The position numbers and the translations under genes were made by a program. Under the pieces are notes generated by a model that was not told where the DNA came from, ran no database searches, and saw nothing but the letters and a program-made list of their open reading frames with translations. DNA of 64,000 nt from Punica granatum. Taxonomy: Eukaryota > Streptophyta > Magnoliopsida > Myrtales > Lythraceae. Position 1 is the first letter of the stretch. Every line of letters begins with the position of its first letter. The stretch covers positions 21,859,845-21,923,844 of the forward strand of contig NC_045133.1 in NCBI RefSeq assembly GCF_007655135.1. The letters run 5' to 3'. This document shows, one piece after another, positions 23,330-33,540 of the stretch.

Positions 23330-24290
23330 GAATCTTACGACCATGTTGATTTGACGAAGCAAATGATCGCTGGATGTATAGTTTATATACTTCAACCAAG
23401 GTTGTTACAAAGGCTTGGCTTGCGACAATGAATCCCGATTTATCGGATTCCAGTAAATACAGGAAGTGCTTTCAATATTATTGTAACGAAGATATAGTTA
23501 TCTGAACACAAATGAAAGCACAAGAGAGACCATGTCGATCAACTTCAGATATCAGCGAAGCATCCTCTCGTTTTTCCAAACTTACAGTATCGTGTTATTA
23601 TATGATGATTTTTTTTCCCTCTCTTTTGGGTAATATTTTGATGAATTTCTTTGACATTCACAAAATTGCTCTCAAGAAAGAAAGTTAAGCCATTTGATTA
23701 GTGTAGTTCAAAGAAGCCAATATCCCCCAAGTCCAAGCGAAGAGCACATGGTCAATGTTCTGACACAAATGCGTAGAGAGGATTTGAACACGGAACTTGG
23801 GGTTACCAAACTATGTAGGAGTAAATTTCGAACCACTAGACCACTATCTTGGGTGGCTGTCACTGTAGAGACTAATTTAACAATGTATTCACCAAAGCTG
23901 TTGTGTTTTGTATTTCAACAATAATGTTTCTCTTTTGTATCTCAATAGTAATGTGCTCATTTTGGAAACTCACAATCATCAACAGAGGCCAGTGTAATCC
24001 AAATTACGAGTATGTTCGTATTAATTCATGACGCAAATAGCTTATTTCTTGTTCGGTACGAAGAAATAGAAAGAAACTGCATATGAAACCATCCTACTCG
24101 ATCTTGCTGTAAACAATGTCGTTCATATATGTTTATTTATCTGTTTTCATAGAAATTAGCAATTCGTACGAGCAAGTATTTGAAGAGCATATATATGCTT
24201 TTGAAAAATTTGATACGACAATAACTTGAGGTTGGACTGCCGCCGATAGACACTACAGGCTGTAAGCTTGGGGAAATTTGATGGCGCAAT
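23330..24290. repeat. Partial, diverged copy of the GH123/P450 region
   Basis: Three ordered pieces resemble the left part of the window: about 23390-23440 resembles 7275-7330 (GH123 intron 12); about 23875-23930 resembles 8825-8890 (between the genes); and about 23980-24280 resembles 9750-10060 (P450 intron 1), sharing 'acgagtatgttcgtattaat' and 'aataacttgaggttggactg'. The P450 first exon that should lie between the last two pieces is absent. Either an old duplication with deletions or a set of shared dispersed repeats. Confidence 0.5.
23695..23870 (-). mobile_element. tRNA-derived SINE-like element
   Basis: On the minus strand a box A-like 'ggtctagtggtt' (plus 23831-23842) is followed about 40 bp later by a box B-like 'gtgttcaaatcc' (plus 23780-23791). 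The spacing and order fit an internal Pol III promoter of a tRNA-derived SINE. The sequence does not fold as a proper tRNA by eye. Ends and target-site duplication were not determined. Confidence 0.45.
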
Positions 24291-24329
24291 CATCAAAAAT
24301 TGTGGCAGAATACCCAGTATTTTACTAAG

Positions 24330-24765
24330 ATCCATCTGTTCTCTTAATTCTAATTTGTGATAGAATTGCTAGAATTTATGCTAAAATTGCTCGATTTTAT
24401 TATTCACGATAGAGCTGCTCGATTTTATGAATGCCTGACCATTGATTTTGTGATCCATCTCTTCTCTTCGTTGTAATTTATGATAGAATTGCTTGATCTA
24501 TGATAGCTTCATGATAAAATTGCTAATTTATGGTAGAATTGCTCGATTTATGATGTTATAATTTGTCCGCTATATTCGTTCTAATTTATGATAGAATTAC
24601 ATAATTAATTATTTCATGATCAATCATAAATTGAGCAAGATATAAATGTTCGATTTATGATAGATTCATGACAAATCATAAATAATAAAATTGCTCAATT
24701 TATGATAGATTTACTCGATTTGATGATTGTCTGACCGTTAATTTTATGCTCCAACATTGGGAGAA
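24330..24765. repeat. Degenerate minisatellite
   Basis: Around fifteen variants of 'aatttatgatagaattgctc' and its relatives follow each other with irregular spacing. AT-rich and non-coding. Confidence 0.7.
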
Positions 24766-24769
24766 GCAT

Positions 24770-25624
24770 GACTTTTAGAAGATTTCTAAGCGAATAAGGC
24801 GAATAGAAATTCGAACGCTGAAGCATCTCTCCATACCAGAGGATCAAATTCGACGAGTACCCTTGCCTATAGAATGGTAAGCCACGATGCTTGTCATCAT
24901 CAATGGAATGATCCTTTTTATGGAACTTGACTTGTAATTATTAACATTTTCAACAATCCAATATATGGTTTAACCGAGCATTGTTCATGAATTCATCTTT
25001 TTTTTTTGTGCAGTCGAAGAAAGAAGGAAGATAGGTCACTCTGTTGGAGGTCTATGAGAAAAACCATCAAAAGAATGATGGTACTTGGGTTAGCCCATAT
25101 GCACAACAGAATGTGGTAAGTTCTAATTAAGATTGAAAGGACTTGTTTTTTAGTACTTGATGATGAGAACTTTGGATTATTGGTTATTGAATGTCATTGA
25201 TATGTGGATTTTTTTTTATTATCTTAATAGGAGAAGTTCACTCAAGAGTCTCAGTCTGTTGGTCCCAACCTTTCTAACGAGGATGCTTCTAAGCAATGGG
25301 CAGAGACGATCGGGATGAGTAAGAAGGGTCGTGCACATGGGATTAACTAGTATAGCCGCAATTCCACTATCTCACTACCTATTGACTGTGGACCATTTGG
25401 TACGGTGGGGGATAAGTGATGAACGTTACCAGGAAGTGACCACTAAATTGAGTACTTTAGAATTGAAATTTGAGAAGCATCAAACGCTTCTGAAATTTAT
25501 TGCTGGTGGCATGGCAAAACAGACGAGAAAATCCATTCTCGATAGCTATGGGGGGAAGCAACCTTGCAGAGATAGTGCCCATGGCGAGGGGGAGGACAAG
25601 GATTATTCAGATGATGATGAGTAG
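24770..25624 (+). pseudogene. CACTA (En/Spm) transposase remnant, copy 1
   Basis: Exon-like pieces read like the plant Ptta/En/Spm transposase C-terminal region: 'Leu-His-Thr-Arg-Gly-Ser' near 24820, then after an intron-like gap 'Lys-Asn-Asp-Gly-Thr-Trp-Val-Ser' near 25080, then 'Ser-Lys-Lys-Gly-Arg' near 25320, a charged helical stretch, and an acidic Asp/Glu tail ending at 25624. A stop codon near 25033 and a frame change near 25345 show that it is dead. A second copy lies at 27780-28320. Confidence 0.6.
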
Positions 25625-26345
25625 TCGATTTCTTTTCAATATGTGTTAAGTGGATAATAGTTTTTATATGTGGTTGTTTTGTATGTTTGGTTTGTTTATC
25701 GAACGGTAGACTTGGTTATGTATCTTTTCAATATGTTTGGTTGTATTGTATGTTTGGTTTGTGAGTGGATATTGTATTAATGTTGATGTTTGTATGTTGG
25801 GTTTGTAACAGGAGCAACTTTCGGTATATAGGGAATTAAAAATACATAATATTAATTTTTTTTGTAAAAATATGCGAGTTATATAAATATAATTATGTGT
25901 AGAAACATGATAAGTGATGTTTGATATAACTCAACAGTTAAGGAGATTGACATGACCGGGGTGAGAGATAGTAATGGGGGAATAGGTGGGAGAGGTTTTA
26001 GGTTTGAAACTCGAGAATGACAAAGAAAAGGCAGGGAACGAAGGCGGGTTGACTTTTTTTGGTTTTTTTGAAGGGAATTAGCAAGGGATTCGCATGGTTT
26101 AGTACCTCGCTAATCCCTCGTAGATACTTTTGCATTCCGGCTTTAGCGAGGGATTAGAGAGGGATAATTCCTCGCAGAGCAAACATAGGCATTTTATTTT
26201 TATTTTTTTTATTTTGTGTCGTCTTTAGTGTCTTTAGTGAGGGAACGGACCTCGCAATTACCTCTCTAATTTAGTGAGGGAAATATCACTCGCTAATTTC
26301 CCACGCTAATCCCTTGACATAGCGAGGGAAGCAGACCTGATAAAT
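25625..26345. mobile_element. CACTA-type subterminal region, copy 1
   Basis: After the transposase tail, the motif 'tagcgagggatt' and its inverse recur (for example near 26098, 26143, 26230, 26318), as expected for CACTA subterminal repeats. Within it, 25922-26020 has a box A-like 'actcaacagttaagga' and a box B-like 'ggtttgaaactcg' but with too long a gap for a tRNA. The terminal CACTA bases were not identified. Confidence 0.45.
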
Positions 26346-26387
26346 CATAAATCACATAATTGCTTGAAATCAATGCTTGTTTGGTTT

Positions 26388-26601
26388 CCCAATGTGATTT
26401 TAAAATCACAACTTTAATCTAATTCTACCAACAATAAACAAAATAACTCATACAAAGTCAAAAAGTAAACTCCATTTATATCATTTTTTTCACAACAAAA
26501 CAAAATAACTCATACAAAGTCAAATGGTGAGCCCCATTTATACCACTCTTTTTCAAAATCAAAATCTGATTTTAAAATCCTACTTTGAAACCAAACATAG
26601 C
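26388..26601. mobile_element. MITE-like insertion with TIRs
   Basis: The left end 'gtttggtttc' and right end 'gaaaccaaac' are inverted repeats. Inside are 'gattttaaaatc' palindromes near both ends, and a direct repeat 'aacaaaataactcatacaaa' at about 26437 and 26500. The paralogous site near 28936-28955 lacks it, so this is an insertion with an empty-site comparison available. Confidence 0.65.
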
Positions 26602-26619
26602 AAAATACTTGCCGGGTAT

Positions 26620-27190
26620 AACACCATCGAGGATGATCATAATTTGAGTTCCAATGACTATGCTGTCGCCGTTATTATGTATACATTTCTTAAATTAGAA
26701 TTCTATTCTTGCCTGATGAATCATAGACTAGAGAGGAATTCACATTGACATGAAGCAATCTTGGCGACTACAACTGAATTAAAAACTGATCTATTCGGAC
26801 AGGATTTAACAAGTTATGATCATTCATCGTACCTAATGGCCCGTATCGAACTAGTATCATATCATATCATTTGGAATGATCCCGAACCATAAGAAACAAT
26901 CATGTTGATTTACTATACTGAATTAGAAATTTATCTTACGGATGAGAATTAACGAGTTATGATTATTTGTTGTTGCTAATGGCCCGTATCGAACAATCAT
27001 CGTTCTGGATGGAACGACTCCAAATCACTATACCCAGGAGAAGCCGGAAGGAACGTGGGCACTCTAGGGTCGAGGTCCAAGACATAGCCATCAATTTTTT
27101 TTTTCTCAGTCAACAGCCAAAGCTTCATTAAATTACTGCCTAACTAATAATTAGTTGATTAATTAATTAATTGAACTGAATACTTATCTA
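26620..27190. repeat. RRA-upstream module, copy 2
   Basis: Shares ordered landmarks with 13250-13682 and 28960-29390 ('gaggatgatcata', 'aacaagttatgatcatt', 'ggcccgtatcg', 'tgcctaactaataatta'). Part of it (about 26775-26870 and 26925-27000) is itself tandemly doubled. No RRA exon follows, so this copy is separated from its gene or is a leftover of a duplication. Confidence 0.5.
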
Positions 27191-27779
27191 TAAGCTATAA
27201 CATTACAAACTAGAGAAAGTCCAATTTCTAATCGCCAAAATTAACTCTAACTCTGCTGTGGTCTTAAAATTTTCTACCAAATAGTGAATCCGCATAAGAA
27301 ACAGTAAGAAAAGCACTTATTGGACCGCCCGCCACCCTAAAGCACCTATAGTATAGTACCGCCCACTGCACTCCTAAATGCACTCTTACATTTCTATGTT
27401 ACACCGAACTGGATACCTGACCTTTTTTGGCCTATGAGATAAATAAACCTATGCACATATACTTGATCATTCAATGAGCTACACAATTTTATTTTATTTT
27501 TAATTTCGATCCTTTTATACCTTGGGTCTTTACGCAACCTAGTTCATATAGTTTTGTAATATAAATTATTCTATAAATAAAATCTTGATCATGGTAAAAT
27601 GTTGGTAGCTACTGAACGTCCGGCTCAGATCCTACATTTGCATCTGTCTAGCTAGTCTAAGACGTAATAAAATGTGTTATGTGTGGAGGTTAAAAGCACT
27701 TTCTGGACAGCTCAAGTTGACGTCCGAATAGAATTAGTTTGACCAAATAAATTGAGGACATCCTAAATTTGATCACTTA
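27191..27779. other. Gene-free stretch
   Basis: Moderately AT-rich, without open frames, repeats or RNA genes that I recognise. Confidence 0.5.
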
Positions 27780-28930
27780 GGCTTGGGTTAGTCCGTATGC
27801 ATGAGAGAATGTGGTAAGTTCTAATTAAGATTGAAAGGACTTATTTTTTAATACTTAACGAGAACTTTGGATTGTTGGTTATTGAATGTTATTGATATGT
27901 GGATTTTTTTCCCATTATCTTAACATGAAAAGTTCACTCAGGTATCCCAGTCTGTTAGCCCCAACCTTTCTAATGAGGACGCTTCCAAGCTTTGAGCAGA
28001 GACGGTCAAGACGAGTAAGAAGGGTCGTGCGCATGGGATTAATTGGTATCGCCGCAATTCCAGTAGCTCACTACCTACTTATTGTAGACCGTCTGGCACG
28101 GTAGGGATAAGTGACGAAGGTTACCAGGAAGTGACCACTAAATTGAGCACTTTGAAGTCGAAATTTGAGGAGCATCAAAAGCTTTTATAATTTATTGTAG
28201 GTTGCATAGCAGAACTGACGGGAAAATCCGTTCTCGATAGCTATGGGGAGGAAGCAACCTTGCAGCGATAGTGCCCATGGCGAGGGGGAGGACGAGGATT
28301 ATTCAGATGATGATGAGTAGTCGGTTTCTTTTCAATACGTGTTAAGTGGATAATAGTTTTTATAAGTGGTTGTTTTGTATGTTTGGTTTGTTTATTGAAC
28401 AGTAGACTTGGTCATGTATGTGGATAATAGTAAGTCTCATGTTTGTGTGGGTGTTTGTGAGTGGATATTGTATTAATGTTGATGTTCGTATGTTTGGTTT
28501 GTAACAGGAGCAACTTTCGGTATTTACTATTTAGAGAATTAAAAATACATAATATTAAATATTTTTTGTAAAAAAACTATAAGTAATATAAATATAATTA
28601 AGTGTAGAAACATGACAAGTGATGTTTGATATATAACTCAACGGTTAAGGAGATTGACATAAACGGGCCAAAAGGCGGTAATGGGGGAACAAGTGGGAGA
28701 GGTCTCGGTTTCGAAATCCGGGAATGACAAAGAAAAGGCAGAGAACGAAGCCGGGTCGAATATTTTTGGTTTTTTGAAGGAAATTAGTGAGGTACTTTTG
28801 AAGAGCAAACATGGGCATTATTTTTATTTTATTTTACGTCGTCTTTAGCAAGGGAATGGATCTCGCAATTCCCTAGCTAATCCCTTGCCATAGCAAGGGA
28901 AGCAAACCTGATAAATCATAAATCACATAA
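27780..28930 (+). pseudogene. CACTA transposase remnant and flank, copy 2
   Basis: Close relative of 25090-26345: the same 'Val-Ser-Pro-Tyr' exon end followed by a GT donor near 27811, the same charged segment, and the acidic Asp/Glu tail ending with a stop near 28320. Frame breaks differ from copy 1, for example a premature TGA near 27993 and a TAA near 28187. The subterminal region is shorter than in copy 1. This copy lies just upstream of the module that precedes RRA copy B. Confidence 0.55.
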
Positions 28931-28959
28931 TTGCTCGAAATCTAATACTTGCTGGGATG

Positions 28960-29390
28960 TAACATCATCGAGGATGATCATAGTTTGAGTTACAATGACT
29001 TCCGATATCGCCGGAATTATGTATACATTTCTTAAATTAGAATTCTATTCTTGCCTGATGAATCAAAGTAGACTAGAGAGGAGATGACATAGACATGAAG
29101 CGATCTTGGCGACTATAACTGAATTAAAAACCGATCTATTCGGACAGGATTTCAACAAGTTATGATCATTCATCGTACCTAACGGCCCGTATCGGACTAG
29201 TATCATATCATATCATATCATTTCGAATGATCCCGAACCACAACATGGGTCGAGAGGAAAGCGGGCCTCTTGGCTCGAGGCCTAGGCCCAAGAGAGTCAT
29301 CAAATTGAAAATTTGATATTTTTCCTCGGTCAATGAACGAACTTCATTAAATTATTGCCTAACTAATATAATCATAAAAATTTAAAAATA
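28960..29390. repeat. RRA-upstream module, copy 3
   Basis: Third copy of the block also seen at 13250 and 26620, here about 280 bp before the start codon of RRA copy B. It contains four 'atcat' units in a row ('catatcatatcatatcat') near 29200. Confidence 0.5.
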
Positions 29391-29432
29391 ATCTAAAATA
29401 AAATTATTGCAGAGCTCAACTTCTTCTCTTCC

Positions 29433-29436
<4 letters not shown>

Positions 29437-29471
<35 letters not shown>
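29437..29471. repeat. (CT)n tract in the presumed 5' leader of RRA copy B
   Basis: Around 17 CT units about 200 bp before the start codon. The equivalent position in copy A (about 16175-16190) has only a short 'tctctctgtctctgtc'. CT-rich leaders are common near plant transcription starts. Confidence 0.7.
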
Positions 29472-29473
<2 letters not shown>

Positions 29474-29670
29474 ATATACGAAGAAGCGGACCTTCCCTTT
29501 GCTCTCAGTCTGTCAACCCCTCCGGAGCTTCGCCTCCATGTGAGCCACCGCTCTCGAGCTCACATGCTCCGATTCGCCGTGGGGATCAAAGACTAACCTC
29601 AATTCGTCGCCCTTTCACCTCCGTTTTCTTCTTCTTTCCGTCCTGTGCGAGGTGTGAGTGAGTTTCGGTC

Positions 29671-32166
29671 ATGGCGGGTCGCAGAGATGGCTCGCTGATG
29701 CGGGAGAAAGGCCAGAGCTTCCGCGGATCTCGGATTGCGGTCGCCATTGCGGTGGGAGTCCTGCTGGGCTGCGTCTTGGCCTTGCTCTACCCTAACGGCC
29801 TCTTCAGCTCCAATCCGCCCCGTCAATTGCAGAAGCTCTCCAGATCGGGTCTCCAGGTCCGAACTCCGTATCCTTAACCAAATCATCTTCGATTCATGTC
29901 CGAAGCCTTTTCCCGCTTAAATTTCCCTAATTTCAATTCCTAGTTTCACGAATCACTGCAACTGATTAGCTGATGGGGTTGCTATTTCTGATCCGTTTAC
30001 GTTCTTGTGATCAATTCCCGTGAATATCCATAGGATCAGAAGAGTTGACCTTTTTGCTCTGCTGCTTTGACTTTTGATTATGCGATTGAATCATCCATGA
30101 GCTCTATGCAATTGGAAAGCTGAGTCTATGTATTCCCTTCAACAATCACGGGAAATGCTACGGATGAATACGATGAAATGTTGACTTCGTAATACGATGC
30201 TTTGGTTCCAGTCATCTTCCCAAATGACAACATTACATGTCTATTGTATTGTTGTATTGTCCTTTTGATGGGCAGGGGAAATGCTACGGATGAATACGGT
30301 GAAATGTTGACTTCGTAATACGATGCTTTGGTTCCTGTCATCTTCCCAAATGACTACATTAGATGTCTATTGCATTGTCCTTTTGATGGGAGTGAGCATG
30401 TCAGATATAGGACTTTTTTTTTTCTTTTTTGGTTCCAACTTTGGACCGATCACATTCAGATTCCGGGTGCATCTCACTAGAGGTTTGCAAGCATTAAATC
30501 AACCAAAACCACTGACTTCACTTAGTGGGTTTCAGTCTGCCTAGTTGCTATGTCATTTATCACTTGATTGGGGCTTTAGATGTGTGCCCACCACCCACCT
30601 CTTCTTTTCCTTCCTCTCTTTGTCATTCCTGCCTAACTTGTAGCTAATTTTAAGTACGTCATTGTTAAGTTGGACCAAACAGGCCCTAAGTCTCTGATGC
30701 TGATTCGCTTCCTCTTCGGTGGTCTTTGATGCTTGAGCCACCTATCATGTGCTTTTTGTATGAAATTTACTAAAACCATATATATATATATATTACTGGC
30801 TAATCTGCTCAGAAACTGGATCCTGCCGAGGGTTATTATAAATTTTAGTTGATGGCATAACCTTTTCGGGATTCAGTTATCTTGCACATCATGTTGCTTA
30901 ATGCACTTACCGCTTGGTTCTTATTTGGCCTGTTGAGATTGTTACAGATTTGATTTCATGGTTGCATGGATACATCATATGATACATCGCATACATTTTG
31001 CATGTTAATATTTTTTTTCTTATTATTTCATGAATTTTTTTTGTTAGACTGCTTCATCCTCATGTGAATCTCAAGAACGGGTTAATGCGCTGAAGTCTGA
31101 TATTGCCTCACTGTCAGAGAAGAATATGGAGTTGAAAAAGCAGGTCAGAGAGTTAACTGAAAAGTTACGACTGGCTGAGCAGGGACAAGATAATGCGCAG
31201 AAGCAGTTCTTAGTCTTGGGTGAGCAGCACAAAGCTGGGCCTTTTGGTACTGTCAAGGGTTTGAGAACTAATCCGACAGTGATTCCCGATGAATCTGTGA
31301 GCCCGAGGCTTGGTAAGTTATTGGAGGAAGTCGCCATAGGAAAGGAGCTTATAGTAGCACTTGCTAACTCCAACGTGAAGGACATGTTAGAGGTTTGGTT
31401 CACAAGCATTAAGAAAGTGGGCATACCTAATTATCTGGTTGTAGCATTAGATGATGAGATTGCAGAGTTCTGCAAAGCAAATGAAGTTCCGATGTATAAG
31501 AGAGATCCAGATCAGGGAATCGATACAATAGGGAAGACAGGAGGTAACCACGCAGTCTCAGGCTTGAAATTTCGCATCTTGAGGGAGTTTTTGCAGCTGG
31601 GATACAGTGTTCTTCTCTCAGATGTAGACATAGTATACTTGCAGAATCCGTTTGATCATCTTCACCGTGATTCTGATGTGGAGTCAATGACCGATGGTCA
31701 CAACAACATGACAGCCTATGGATACAATGACGTCTTTGATGAACCTGCGATGGGCTGGGCTCGGTATGCCCACACGATGAGAATATGGGTTTACAACTCG
31801 GGTTTCTTCTACATCAGGCCCACTATCCCTTCCATTGAGCTTTTAGATCGTGTGGCTGGTCGGCTCTCTCGGGAACCAAATTCTTGGGACCAAGCAGTCT
31901 TCAACGAGGAGCTATTTTTCCCTTCACATCCTGGATACGAGGGGCTCCATGCGGCCAGGAGAACTATGGATTACTATCTTTTCATGAACAGCAAGGTCCT
32001 CTTTAAGGAGGTTAGGAAGGACGCTAAGCTCAGCAAGTTGAAGCCAGTCATTGTTCACATCAACTATCACCCAGATAAACTTCCGAGAATGAAGGCGGTT
32101 GTGGAGTTCTATGTCAATGGTAAGAAAGATGCGCTGCAGCCTTTCCCGGATGGCTCACAGTGGTAG
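29671..32166 (+). CDS. RRA: RRA-type GT77 arabinosyltransferase, copy B (full length)
   Basis: Two exons, 29671-29856 and 31048-32166, 434 residues. The membrane anchor lies at about 20-40. A coiled-coil stem at about 70-108 (heptads of Leu/Lys/Glu) follows a Cys-containing segment. The GT77 domain has the DXD motif as Asp-Val-Asp at about 254-256, and the Trp-Val-Tyr-Asn-Ser-Gly-Phe-Phe-Tyr segment. Length and stem match RRA1-RRA3 of Arabidopsis, which transfer beta-1,2-arabinofuranose onto extensin hydroxyproline-arabinose in the Golgi and affect root-hair walls. RRA1 and RRA2 are tandem in Arabidopsis; whether these two copies arose independently cannot be told here. The 1.2-kb intron has an internal tandem duplication. 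Confidence 0.92.
30150..30390. repeat. Tandem duplication in the intron of RRA copy B
   Basis: A unit of about 120 bp starting 'gggaaatgctacggatgaat' occurs at 30150 and again at 30276. The copies are nearly identical over 'gttgacttcgtaatacgatg' and 'ccaaatgac'. A minus-strand open frame (30341-30126) merely reads through both units. Confidence 0.85.
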
Positions 32167-33540
32167 GTAGGAGCAAAACCATATGCCATCTTGTCCTGAG
32201 CTGCAAATGTTGTTTCTCTTGTCGCTTGGGTTTACTGCACACAGAGGTAGGTCCAATCTGATTGCACTTCCGAACTCAACAAGAAATGTTTCATCTGTAT
32301 TTTACACACGAGTTTTCCTTTTGAACAAACAATGTGAGGCTTCTTTTGTCTAGTACGTACCCTGGATCGAGTGGTTTACTTCCTTTTTTAAGGATCAGTT
32401 ACGATATGCCGATATATATTGTAGTTTTCTAGCAGGCAGTATCCCCTGTCTTTTGTCTGCCCTTTATACGTGGTACAAGACAATCAAATACTCTCCTATT
32501 GCCACGATTCTGTCAGTAGTAGGTCCTAGAAGTTCCTGACCATATGGTGAAGTGAAGTGGGTGGGATCCATGCAATGACAGGGAGTATATGGCATCATGA
32601 ACTTACGGGGTAGGTCCGGCACATGAGGCTGGCTGCATTTATATTCTTCACAATAGAATTCCTTGATCACTTCGAGCGACTACACTCAAGAAATGCAAAG
32701 GTGAGTATCCGTTTTAAGTCAATCCGACGGCTAGTGGACCTACTAGTAATGGTCAGTTGAGAGGTCATATAGAGTCTTCCGGACGGCTAACTTTTCTACA
32801 GTCCTCCCGGAACTGAGGTTGCAATCTCAATACGGAATTGCCTCCGTTTCTTTCCTACCATTTCCAACCGTATATTGCTCGATATCGAATTAGTGGATGG
32901 AAAAAAATCTTTGGATGGACTTTCATGTGAGACTTTTAGACAGTTTGGAATTTTTCACTAAACAGATGGCAGGTTACGCCACTGATCGTGCAGCAGCATA
33001 TCGCCCGAGAAAACGAAAGCCGAATTTGGAGTAGAAGCGGTGTCACAGAAAATCCCCGATCAATAGCGGCCACGAGAATTATCGTCTAAATCCGAAAAAT
33101 CATTCACATCACATTATATGGTAGAGCCTATTTTGATATGTCAAACGTCGGAAGTAATTCGAAAATTGCCTCTTCTTCGTTCTTTCATCTGTCGTTGTTG
33201 TCGTTTCCTTCCTTATCCACCCAGATTCTCTCTTCTGTCCCCATCCCTTCTGTGGCTTCCAATTCCCGCCGGCCCGCCTTTCCCCCATGCCCCCACTTCG
33301 TCTTCTTCCCGTCTCTCCCCATCCTCCTCCTCGCCATCTCCAACCAGACCCATGTTCTCCCTTCAACCATGTCTTAGTTTCACCTACCCACCTGCTCCGA
33401 CGACCCCATTTTCCAGCCCGTTTTCGCCTGACAGAGCTCGATCCTGAATCGCGCATGAGTCTTTCGATTTCGAGCATCGACGAGGTGAAGTTTATATTTT
33501 TACTGTCCGGCAAGTGGCAGTGCAACGCCTTGATTGGAGG
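32167..33540. other. RRA-B 3' UTR, intergenic DNA and JAC1 promoter/leader
   Basis: 32167-32420 resembles the 3' flank of RRA copy A and is presumably 3' UTR. 33170-33430 is strongly CT-rich and probably belongs to the JAC1 leader. Frames on both strands here are low-complexity and I do not regard them as genes. Confidence 0.5.

Noticed and set aside
25922..26020. tRNA gene suspected from A-box and B-box-like sequences in the CACTA flank (also at 28630-28730)
   Set aside because: Boxes are too far apart and no acceptor stem or anticodon arm can be drawn.
33109..33525. Frames on both strands before JAC1
   Set aside because: Low-complexity Pro/Ser or Gly/Arg/Trp composition from a CT-rich leader, no domain.
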